From: Fibrisoma montanum | Lineage (GTDB): Bacteria; Bacteroidota; Bacteroidia; Cytophagales; Spirosomataceae | Assembly: GCF_003583365.1 (NCBI RefSeq) | Contig: NZ_QXED01000021.1 | Span: forward strand, 1-34,710 | Reading direction: 5' to 3' | DNA: 34,710 nt | Part shown: positions 1-7,620 of the stretch, one piece after another | Position numbering within the stretch: position 1 is the stretch's first letter | Layout: every line of letters begins with the position of its first letter | Translations under genes and position numbers: made by a program | Notes under the pieces: generated by a model | What the model saw: only the letters and a program-made list of their open reading frames with translations | What the model was told of the DNA's origin: nothing | Databases searched by the model: none

Positions 1-49
1 AGCGGGGTTAGCACTACCCCCTGCCCCGCGCCCCCTGCCCCCTGCTTCA
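1..49. repeat. C-rich intergenic tract at the downstream edge of the permease array
   Basis: The first 49 bases hold four runs of four to six C separated by TG or GCG. They lie immediately after the stop codon of the last permease of unit A. Read on the minus strand this is a G-run tract ending in GGGGCAGGGGGTA, closely resembling the plus-strand tract at 34602-34628. The G-rich strand fits the pattern of four G-runs with short loops. No terminator with a T-run is visible before the window ends. Confidence 0.5.
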
Positions 50-2497
50 TTACTCCGACCGCAGGCTCTTCACCGGATTCATCAGGGCGGCCCTGATGCT
101 CTGAAAACTCACGGTCGCAAACGCGATCAGTACCGCCAGACCACCGGCTACCAGGAACACCCAAAGCGGAATGTCGATCTTGTAGGCGAAGCCCTGCAGC
201 CACTTGTTCATCGCCCACCAGGCAATGGGCGACGCAATCAGAATGGCGATCAGCACCAGTTTCAGAAAGTCTTTGGCCAGCAGCATAACGATGTTCGTTA
301 CCGATGCGCCCAGCACTTTCCGGACGCCGATCTCCTTGGTCCGCTGCTGAGCCGCGAAGGCCGCTAACCCAAACAGGCCCAGGCACGAAATCAGGATGGA
401 AATGATGGTGAACGTAGTGACAATGCGTGAGGTACGGGCTTCGGCCTGGTAGTTCTTCTGGAAATCTTCGTTCAGGAAGGTATATTCAAACGGCTCGTCG
501 GGCCGCAGCGATCGCCATGTCTGCTCCAGGAAACCCAGCACATTCGCCATGTTAGGCGTATTGACGTGCACAATAACGTAGTTGAAATTCGGCCGGCGGT
601 TCAGCATGAAGGCATACGGCTCGATGGTCTCGTGCAGGTCTTCAAAATGGAAGTCCTTTACCACGCCCACGATCTCGAAGGGGTACGTCTGGCCCTGCCA
701 CGTAAAGTCCAGCCGTTGGCCGATGGCTTTCTTCTCATCAATCTGAAACTTGCGTAAGGTGGCTTCGTTGACGATCAGACGGTCGCTGGTGTCGCCCGGA
801 AACTGACGCGAGAACAGGCGACCCTGTTTCAGTTGGAAGCCCATCGTTTGCATCAGATCAAAATCGACCCGGTTGATCCGGACATCCTGCCCCTGATCAA
901 CGCTCTGGTCGGGGCGGTGAAAGACCATGTCGCTCAGGTTGGCGATGCCCGGGTAAAACTGCGTACCCGATGCGCCAGCCACCTGATTGTTTCGTATAAT
1001 CTCGCTCCGGAACGCGGTGTAGACGGCCCGGGCTTCACTGCTGCGCAAAGGAATAGCAATCTGCTGGTCCTGCGCGAAACCCAGTGGCTGCTCGCGCATA
1101 AACTGCATCTGCTCCTGAATGATAAACGTAGCCAGCACCAGACCAACCGACACGACAAACTGGAAAACGACCAGCCCCCGACGCAGGGCTACGGCCGACA
1201 TCGAGTTGATGAATTTTCCTTTCAGCACCTGCGCCGGGTTGAACAGGGAAAGGTAGAAAGCGGGGTAGCTGCCGGCAATCAACCCGGTCAGCAGGGCCAG
1301 GGTGATAAAGGCCAGGGCGATCTGTGGTTCAAACAGCTCAAAAACCGACAGCGACTTGTTAGTGAGCTGGTTGAACAGCGACAGAAAAATAGTCACCAAA
1401 AGCAGGGCAATGACCAGCGCCAGGACCGTCAGCACCATCGACTCACCCAGAAACTGCCGCACCAGAGCACCCTGTTCGGCCCCCATCACCTTCCGGACGC
1501 CCACCTCAGCCGCCCGTTTAGCCGACCGCGCCGTGGAGAGGTTCATGAAGTTGATGCAGGCAATCAGCAGCGTAAAAATCGCAATGGAGCCCAGAATGTA
1601 GAGGTACGTTATACTGTTCGTTGGCGTAACGACCGCCTGGAAGTTGTTGTACAAATGCAGGTCAGGTACCCGGACGAGAAACATATCCTTGTCGAAGCCG
1701 ACTGCTTTCAGATCGGTCCGGGCGTATTTTTCAATAAATGCCGGAAACTTCTTCTGCAGCTGCTCGGGGTCGGTGCCGGGTTGTAAGCGCAGATACGTCA
1801 GGAACATGTTGTTGTTGGCGAAATCCAGCGGTCCTTCACGCAGGAAGCGGCCAATCCCCCCGGCGTAGAGCGGTAGAAACAGCCGCGCGTCGATGTGCGA
1901 GCTGGCGCTGGCATCGCGGAAAACGCCGGTTACCCGATACTCTTCGCCCGAACCGGCTTCTCCGCCAATGCGAATGAGTTTGTCGAGCGCGCTCGTGTTG
2001 CCAAACAGCTTCCGGGCTACTTCCTCCGATAGCACCACCGAGTGCAGATCCGTGAGCGCATGCTTGGGACTGCCTTCGATAAATGTGTAGGAGAACAGGT
2101 CAAAAAACGTCGAATCAACCTGGTAGGCTTTCGTTTCGTAGAAAGATACCACGGCTTTACCCTGTTCACGTACCTGCAACAGAGCTTTCTCGTCCAGAGC
2201 AAACAGCCGGGCCATCTGCACCACCTCCGGATAGTCGGCCTTTACCGCAGGGCCGTACGGAGCCGAAGCATTTGGCCATTCCCGGCCGGCGTTCTGGCCG
2301 ATTTTAGCTTTTGAGCCCAAAAGGTACAGATTGTCAGCGTGCTCATGGTGCTTGTCGAACGACAGTTCGCTGCGGATGTAGAGCAGCAACAGCATGCAGC
2401 AGGTCATACCTACCGACAGACCCAGGATGTTGATGGCCGAAAACGACTTACTCCGAAGCAGATTCCGGACGGCGATTTTAAGATAATTGCGAAGCAT
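50..2497 (-). CDS. FtsX/MacB-type ABC transporter permease (permease 1, last gene of unit A)
   Basis: This 815-residue inner-membrane protein has the two-fold layout of the Bacteroidota MacB_PCD/FtsX permeases. Membrane helix 1 is at about 21-41 and a periplasmic core domain at 45-290. Helices 2-4 follow at 296-318, 352-375 and 393-415, helix 5 at 440-461, a second periplasmic domain at 465-690, and helices 6-8 at 692-713, 738-762 and 776-798. The cytoplasmic coupling motif occurs twice: AAEVGVRKVMGA (329-340) and TKEIGVRKVLGA (720-731). The second periplasmic domain carries the family motif GVVKDFHFEDLH (611-622). It has no Walker A, so an ATPase must come from elsewhere. The start MLRNYLKIAVRN matches the paralogues. 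It lies 138 nt after permease 2, across a purine/pyrimidine hairpin element. Substrate cannot be told from sequence. Confidence 0.93.
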   Translation of the reverse strand: MLRNYLKIAVRNLLRSKSFSAINILGLSVGMTCCMLLLLYIRSELSFDKHHEHADNLYLLGSKAKIGQNAGREWPNASAPYGPAVKADYPEVVQMARLFALDEKALLQVREQGKAVVSFYETKAYQVDSTFFDLFSYTFIEGSPKHALTDLHSVVLSEEVARKLFGNTSALDKLIRIGGEAGSGEEYRVTGVFRDASASSHIDARLFLPLYAGGIGRFLREGPLDFANNNMFLTYLRLQPGTDPEQLQKKFPAFIEKYARTDLKAVGFDKDMFLVRVPDLHLYNNFQAVVTPTNSITYLYILGSIAIFTLLIACINFMNLSTARSAKRAAEVGVRKVMGAEQGALVRQFLGESMVLTVLALVIALLLVTIFLSLFNQLTNKSLSVFELFEPQIALAFITLALLTGLIAGSYPAFYLSLFNPAQVLKGKFINSMSAVALRRGLVVFQFVVSVGLVLATFIIQEQMQFMREQPLGFAQDQQIAIPLRSSEARAVYTAFRSEIIRNNQVAGASGTQFYPGIANLSDMVFHRPDQSVDQGQDVRINRVDFDLMQTMGFQLKQGRLFSRQFPGDTSDRLIVNEATLRKFQIDEKKAIGQRLDFTWQGQTYPFEIVGVVKDFHFEDLHETIEPYAFMLNRRPNFNYVIVHVNTPNMANVLGFLEQTWRSLRPDEPFEYTFLNEDFQKNYQAEARTSRIVTTFTIISILISCLGLFGLAAFAAQQRTKEIGVRKVLGASVTNIVMLLAKDFLKLVLIAILIASPIAWWAMNKWLQGFAYKIDIPLWVFLVAGGLAVLIAFATVSFQSIRAALMNPVKSLRSE

Positions 2498-2635
2498 ATG
2501 TTTTAGGGGAGAAAAGGGAGGGGAGGGAGGGGAGGGAGGAAAGGAGGAAGGGAGGAAGGGAGAAGGGGAATAAGCCGGATTCTTTCCTGCTTTTCTACCT
2601 TTCCTCCTCTCCTCCTTTCCTCCCTTTCCTCCTTC
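2498..2635 (-). repeat. Intercistronic purine/pyrimidine inverted-repeat element (permease 2/1 junction)
   Basis: On the plus strand 66 uninterrupted purines (2505-2570) are followed by a short core, TAAGCCGGATTC (2571-2582), and then a pyrimidine tract that is pure from 2598 to 2637. In the mRNA this is a GGA-rich arm after the permease 2 stop and a CCT-rich arm before the permease 1 start. The two arms can pair into a long imperfect hairpin. The same layout and a related core recur at 7526-7620 and 10066-10190. Confidence 0.75.
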
Positions 2636-5056
2636 TCACTCCATTCTAAGCGATTTCACGGGATTCATCAGCGCGGCTTTGATGCTCTGGAAGCTGACCG
2701 TCAGCAGGGCAATGATCAGGACGACGACAAACGGCAGCACAAACAGCCAGCCGCTCAGGTCGGCACGGAATGCGTAGCTCTCCCGCCAGCGATTGATGGC
2801 GAACCACGCCAGCGGAGCCGATACCACGAACGCGACGAACACCAGCACGACAAACTCGCGGTACAGCAATTGTAAAATCTCGCCCACCGACGCGCCCAGC
2901 ACCTTCCGGATGCCAATCTCTTTGGTGCGTTGCAGCGTTGTGAACGACGCCAGACCGAACAGGCCCAGGCAGGCGACCAGTATAGCCAGGGTCGTAAAGA
3001 AGCCGAATACCTGCCCAAAGCGCTGATCGGCCCGGTACTGCTCGGCGAAATGCTGGTCGAGGAAGAAGTACTCGAACGGATTGCCGGGAAAAAACTGATT
3101 CCAGGCTGATCGGAGCGTAGTGATGGTCTGGCTTGCTTCCGTTGGGGCCATTTTCACCGAGAAAAAGCCCCGCACGTCCGGAATCAGGCGAAGGATCAAC
3201 GGTTCGTACGCTTCCCGTAGCGACTGCTGGTGGAAATTGTCGACCACGCCGACAATCGTGAAGATTTCGCCCCAGAATTCAATCTCTCTGCCAATGCTTT
3301 CTTCGGGTTTGTTAAAGCCCAGTTGCTGAATAGCCATCTTGTTGAAGATAACCGCTTTGGGGTCGGTACCGAAGTCTTTGGCGAAGTTGCGGCCGGCCAG
3401 TAGTTTCAGGCCGTAGCCGGTCAGGTAGTCGTAGTCGACACCGATAACCCGGTACTGCTTGCCCTTGCTTTCGTCGAGGCCCTTGAGCCGGATACCGCCG
3501 GCATTCCAGCCCACCGGGTCGCCGGGAATAGACGTAGAAGCGGTAATGGTACGAATCGTCGACTGGCGAAGCAGTTCCTCTTTAAACGCCTTGAGCTGAC
3601 CCATGTACGTTGAATCGCTGGCAACAATGGGCGGGCGGATAATCAGCGTCTGGTCGACGTTCAGGCCCAGTGTCTGCTCCCGCATGAACTGAATCTGCCG
3701 GAAAACGGCCAGCGTACCAACCAGCAGAAACAGCGAAGCCGCAAACTGGAAAACCACCAGCCCTTTGCGCAGCAGAATCCCCTGCCGCGTATTGACCATC
3801 CGGCCTTTGAGCACGACCACGGGCCTGAAGTTGGACAGGACAAAGGCTGGGTACAAGCCCGAGAAGAATACGCCAATGGTAAAGAGACCCAGCAACGCCA
3901 GCCAGAAGCGACCACTGCCCAGCAGGGAGAGCGTCAGGTGCTGACCCGACAGGTTATTGAACGCCGGTATGGTCACGATCACGAGCAGCAGCGCCAGACC
4001 GACGGCCAAGCCGTTGAGCAGGAACGATTCAAACATGAACTGATTGATGAGCTGGCTCCGCTGCGATCCTACCGCCTTCCGAACGCCTACTTCCTTGGCC
4101 CGGTTAATGGCCCGCGCCGTTGCCAGGTTGACATAGTTAACCCAGGCAATCACGACGATGAAAAAGGCAATACCCAGCAGCAGATACACCGTGTTGCCGT
4201 CGCCGTTCGGTTCGAATTCGCCGATATAGTGCGAGTACAGGTGAATATCGCGGAGGGGTTGTAAGGTGTAAATGGCGGCTGAATTGTAGCGCTTGTGTTC
4301 CTCGCCCGCCTGTCGGTCAACCACCGACGGAAACTTGGCTTCGAGCGCTTTCGGGCTGGTGCCGGGACGTAGTAACAAATACGAGTGGCAGCCATCCCAC
4401 TGCCAGGCTTTGTCGGGGTTGTTGTCCGGCCCCATGTTTTTGACGAAGGTGGCATACGAACGGAGCATATCCGCCTTGAAGTGCGAGTTTTCGGGTATGT
4501 CCTGGTAGACCCCCGTTACTGTAACGGCTTGTTTCCGGTTGACCTGCATGGTCCTGCCCAGGGCATTGGACGTACCAAACAGCTTGCGGGCCACGGATTC
4601 GGAGAGCACAACCGTGTTGGGCTCCAGCAGGGCCGTCCGGGCGTCTCCGACGATCAGCGGGTATGAGAATACGTTGAAGAAGGCCTGGCTGGCATAGTAT
4701 ACTTTCTCAATTTTCAACTGCTCATTGGCTTTGGCATCAACCACGATGGGGGCCGTGCCGACGACTTTAACGTACTGCTCAATCTCGCCAAACGCGTCTT
4801 TGAAGGCGTTTCCGGCTGCATACGCCCCGGACACCCATTCGGTGCTGAGCTTGCCGTCGTTGTAGCGGTCCTGCCGGATGCGATAGATCCGGTCACCTTT
4901 CGCGTGGAAGTCGTCGTAGCTCAGTTCGAACGCTACATATTGCAGAATCAGCAGACAGGCTGCCATGCCGATGGCCAGCCCAACGATGTTAATGGCGGAG
5001 AAGGCTTTGTGGCGCAGCAGGTTACGCCAGGCGACTTTGAGATAGTTTCGTAGCAT
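2636..5056 (-). CDS. FtsX/MacB-type ABC transporter permease (permease 2, unit A)
   Basis: This 806-residue permease has eight predicted membrane helices and two periplasmic core domains (about 45-285 and 460-680). The coupling motifs are AKEVGVRKAVGS (320-331) and TKEIGIRKVLGA (711-722). It differs from most neighbours at the end of helix 2, which reads AWVNYVN (304-310) instead of ACINFMN; only permease 7 (22931-25375) shares this variant. The second periplasmic motif is GVVDNFHQQSLR (603-614), also closest to permease 7. These two also share the phrase GNPF(E/D)YFF near residues 658-665 and 666-673, so they form a subgroup. The last ~75 bases are almost identical in DNA to those of permeases 4 and 5. 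The gene lies 93 nt after permease 3 in the same unit. Confidence 0.93.
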   Translation of the reverse strand: MLRNYLKVAWRNLLRHKAFSAINIVGLAIGMAACLLILQYVAFELSYDDFHAKGDRIYRIRQDRYNDGKLSTEWVSGAYAAGNAFKDAFGEIEQYVKVVGTAPIVVDAKANEQLKIEKVYYASQAFFNVFSYPLIVGDARTALLEPNTVVLSESVARKLFGTSNALGRTMQVNRKQAVTVTGVYQDIPENSHFKADMLRSYATFVKNMGPDNNPDKAWQWDGCHSYLLLRPGTSPKALEAKFPSVVDRQAGEEHKRYNSAAIYTLQPLRDIHLYSHYIGEFEPNGDGNTVYLLLGIAFFIVVIAWVNYVNLATARAINRAKEVGVRKAVGSQRSQLINQFMFESFLLNGLAVGLALLLVIVTIPAFNNLSGQHLTLSLLGSGRFWLALLGLFTIGVFFSGLYPAFVLSNFRPVVVLKGRMVNTRQGILLRKGLVVFQFAASLFLLVGTLAVFRQIQFMREQTLGLNVDQTLIIRPPIVASDSTYMGQLKAFKEELLRQSTIRTITASTSIPGDPVGWNAGGIRLKGLDESKGKQYRVIGVDYDYLTGYGLKLLAGRNFAKDFGTDPKAVIFNKMAIQQLGFNKPEESIGREIEFWGEIFTIVGVVDNFHQQSLREAYEPLILRLIPDVRGFFSVKMAPTEASQTITTLRSAWNQFFPGNPFEYFFLDQHFAEQYRADQRFGQVFGFFTTLAILVACLGLFGLASFTTLQRTKEIGIRKVLGASVGEILQLLYREFVVLVFVAFVVSAPLAWFAINRWRESYAFRADLSGWLFVLPFVVVLIIALLTVSFQSIKAALMNPVKSLRME

Positions 5057-5149
5057 AAGGGTTTGGGGTTAGGGGCTTGGGGCTAAGGGCAGGGGAGTAG
5101 GGGTTGGGGATAGGATTGTTACCCTACGCCCCATGCCCCTAGCCCCACG
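5057..5149 (-). repeat. Intercistronic G-run/C-run inverted repeat (permease 3/2 junction)
   Basis: The plus strand carries at least seven runs of three or four G between 5066 and 5112 separated by two to four bases, a strong G-quadruplex pattern. This is followed by a C-run arm (5121-5147). The arms GGGGCTAAGGGCA-GGGG-GTAGGG and CCCTACGCCCC-ATGCCCCTAGCCCC are imperfect reverse complements. Since the genes run on the minus strand, the G-rich strand is the template and the mRNA leader just before the permease 2 start is C-rich. Confidence 0.65.
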
Positions 5150-7525
5150 CTATTCAGTTCGAAGCGATTTAACGGGGTCCATCAACGCGGCCCGGATGGC
5201 CTGGAAGCTGACGGTCAGCAAGGTAATGATGGTGGCACCAATGCCCGCGAGGGCGAAAATCCACCACGAAATGCCGGTACGGTATTCGTACTGCTGCAGC
5301 CAGTCGTTGAGGAAATACCAGGCAATGGGTGCTGAGATCAGAAACGAGATGATGACCAGCCGCACGAAGTCTTTGGACAGTAGCCCCCAAAGGCTTGTGA
5401 CGGACGCGCCCAGCACCTTGCGTACGCCGATTTCTTTGGTACGCTGCTCGGCCACGAACGACGCCAGACCAAACAGACCCAGGCAACTGATGAATATGGC
5501 CAGCACGGCAAAAATGCGTGCCAACTTGCCAATGCGTTCTTCATCCCGGAATTTGTTGTCGTATTCGGCATCGGCGAACTTGAAGTCAAACGGACTTTCG
5601 GGGTCGTATTTCTTGAATACCATTTCGACTTTTTTTAGCGCGTCTTTCACGGGTACGCCCGGCTTCAGTTTGACGTTGAAGATGTTAGCCCAGTCGTAGT
5701 TCACCATGAAGATGGTCGGCTTAATGGGTTCATACGGCGACTCCATCACCATGTCTTTGATGACGCCTACCACCTGCATTGGCTTCTCGTTGTACCGTAT
5801 CGTTTTGCCGACGATGTTCTTGAGGCCGGTCAGTTTTACGGCTGCTTCGTTCAGCACGAACGCCGACGTATCGGTTGAGTAGGCCCGCGAAAAATCCCGG
5901 CCGTCGATGATTTTCCAGCCGATGGTTTTTCCAAACTCATGGGTGCAGGCAATCGTGCCGAACAGCGGAACGGATTTGGGGTCTTTGCCTTCCCACTCAA
6001 AGCCGATCTGATTGGACCAGACGCCGGTCGTTGGGCTCGACGACTGGCTCATTTCGTATACCGCGCCCGTCTTCAGCAGGTCATCGCGCAGCGGGTCGTA
6101 TTTGCCGCCGAGCGCTGTGCTGACGGAAATTTGCAGCAGCCCGGACCGGTCGTAGCCAATGGGCCGGTTTTTGGCGTGCTGAATTTGCCGGAACACGATG
6201 ATCGTGCCGATGATGAGCGTAATGGATACCGTAAATTGAAGCACGACCAGTATTTTACGCGGCAGCGACGCCCAGCGACCGACCCGGAACGTACCTTTTA
6301 AGACGCTAAGCGGGTTAAAGGAGGAGAGATACAACGCCGGGTAGCTGCCCGACACCAGGCCTGTGAGGAGCGTAAAACTTAGCAGGAGTGCCCAGAAAAC
6401 AGGCGACTGGTACGGGATCGATGCCTGCTTACCGGCCAGCTCATTGAAAGACGACAGCGAAACCAGTACGATCAGCAGAGACAGCACCAGTGCAAAGGTT
6501 ACGACCAGGATCGACTCGCTCAGAAACTGCGCAATCAGTTGCTGGCGGAGTGAACCGACGGCCTTTCGGATGCCTACTTCTTTGGCCCGTTTTTCGGAGC
6601 GGGCGGTGCTGAGGTTCATGAAGTTGATGCAGGCCAGCAGCAATACGAACACGCCGATAATGCCGAACAGCCAAACGAACTGAATCCCACCGCCCACGTT
6701 TTTGCCTTCCTTAAAGTCGGAGTAGAGGTGCCATTTGCTCATGGGGTGCAGGAAATACTCCGGTTTCTCCTGCGGGGTGCTGTGGGCTTTCTCTACGTCC
6801 CTGATCTTGGTCGAAACGCGTTCAATGTCAACGTTGTCGGCCAGTTGAGCGAAGCACTGAAACGAGTGGTTGCCCCATTGATCAAGCGAATTTTTTACCC
6901 ACGGCTGGTCGATCAGGTAGGCGCTCCACGGCATGTAAAATTTCACCTCGTAGAACTCGGAGTTGAACGGCAGGTCGTCGAACACGCCCGTTACCCGCAC
7001 GTCGCGCTTCGTGTCTACCCGGATGATTTTGTTCATCGGGTCCGTGTCGCCAAATAGCGTCCTGGCCACCGACGCCGACAGCAGAATCGAGTTCGGCTCC
7101 TTGAGCGCCGTCGCGTAACTGCCTTTGAGCATGGTCAGCGAAAGCATCTCCGGCAGGCCCGTATCCACGTACATGCCTTCCTGATTGATCTTCTTGTCTT
7201 TGCTGACCAGCAGATGACCGTAGTTCCACGAACCCAGCGCTACGTATTTAAAATCGGATGCATACTTGGTCCGGATTTCGGTAGCCGACGGAATGGAAAT
7301 AGCCCGGCTGCTGCCCGTACTCCCGTTGAAAGTCTGGTTGACGTAGAGCCTGGCCAACCGGTCGTAGTTGCGGTGGAACTTGTTGAACGACAGTTCGTCG
7401 TAAATCCACAGGCCAATCAGCATGGCAATGGCCATACCGACGGCGAGGCCCAGGATGTTGATGGCGGAATAGGCTTTGTTCTTAGCCAGATTCCGGAGGG
7501 CGATTTTGAGGTAGTTGCGGAGCAT
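5150..7525 (-). CDS. FtsX/MacB-type ABC transporter permease (permease 3, unit A)
   Basis: From the start at 7525 (MLRNYLKIALRN) the product is 791 residues. An upstream in-frame start at 7624 would add 33 residues translated from the purine/pyrimidine spacer and overlap the previous stop, so it is rejected. Helix 1 is at 21-41, helix 2 ends in ACINFMNLSTARS (298-310), and the coupling motifs are AKEVGIRKAVGS (314-325) and TKEIGVRKVLGA (696-707). The usual DFHF-SLH motif of the second periplasmic domain is replaced by KDMVMESPYEP (590-600), which marks a distinct subtype in this array. It ends in DPVKSLRTE. Conserved leader bases CCCTTAAAACA lie right before the ATG, as in permeases 1 and 4. 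No ATPase domain is present. Confidence 0.93.
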   Translation of the reverse strand: MLRNYLKIALRNLAKNKAYSAINILGLAVGMAIAMLIGLWIYDELSFNKFHRNYDRLARLYVNQTFNGSTGSSRAISIPSATEIRTKYASDFKYVALGSWNYGHLLVSKDKKINQEGMYVDTGLPEMLSLTMLKGSYATALKEPNSILLSASVARTLFGDTDPMNKIIRVDTKRDVRVTGVFDDLPFNSEFYEVKFYMPWSAYLIDQPWVKNSLDQWGNHSFQCFAQLADNVDIERVSTKIRDVEKAHSTPQEKPEYFLHPMSKWHLYSDFKEGKNVGGGIQFVWLFGIIGVFVLLLACINFMNLSTARSEKRAKEVGIRKAVGSLRQQLIAQFLSESILVVTFALVLSLLIVLVSLSSFNELAGKQASIPYQSPVFWALLLSFTLLTGLVSGSYPALYLSSFNPLSVLKGTFRVGRWASLPRKILVVLQFTVSITLIIGTIIVFRQIQHAKNRPIGYDRSGLLQISVSTALGGKYDPLRDDLLKTGAVYEMSQSSSPTTGVWSNQIGFEWEGKDPKSVPLFGTIACTHEFGKTIGWKIIDGRDFSRAYSTDTSAFVLNEAAVKLTGLKNIVGKTIRYNEKPMQVVGVIKDMVMESPYEPIKPTIFMVNYDWANIFNVKLKPGVPVKDALKKVEMVFKKYDPESPFDFKFADAEYDNKFRDEERIGKLARIFAVLAIFISCLGLFGLASFVAEQRTKEIGVRKVLGASVTSLWGLLSKDFVRLVIISFLISAPIAWYFLNDWLQQYEYRTGISWWIFALAGIGATIITLLTVSFQAIRAALMDPVKSLRTE

Positions 7526-7620
7526 TGTTTTAAGGGAGGAAAGGAGGAGAGGGAGGAAAGGAGGAAGGGGAGGAGGAAAGGAGGAGGGGAACAGGCCGTA
7601 TTCTTTTCTCCCTTTCCTCC
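7526..7620 (-). repeat. Intercistronic purine/pyrimidine inverted-repeat element (permease 4/3 junction)
   Basis: Sixty uninterrupted purines (7532-7591) are followed by CAGGCCGTA and then a pyrimidine tract (7601-7622) that runs into the permease 4 stop codon. The core GAACAGGCCG-ATTCTTT matches the element at 10066-10190 apart from one base. The whole 95-nt gap is made of this element. Confidence 0.75.

Noticed and set aside
833-1786. 317-codon open frame on the plus strand opposite permease 1, and similar long frames opposite permease 4 (8938-9987), permease 10 (31778-32599) and the barrel gene (15525-16175)
   Set aside because: They lie fully antisense to well-supported genes, are rich in Gln, Arg and His, and show no domain or signal that I recognise. 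They are shadows of the codon bias of the real genes.
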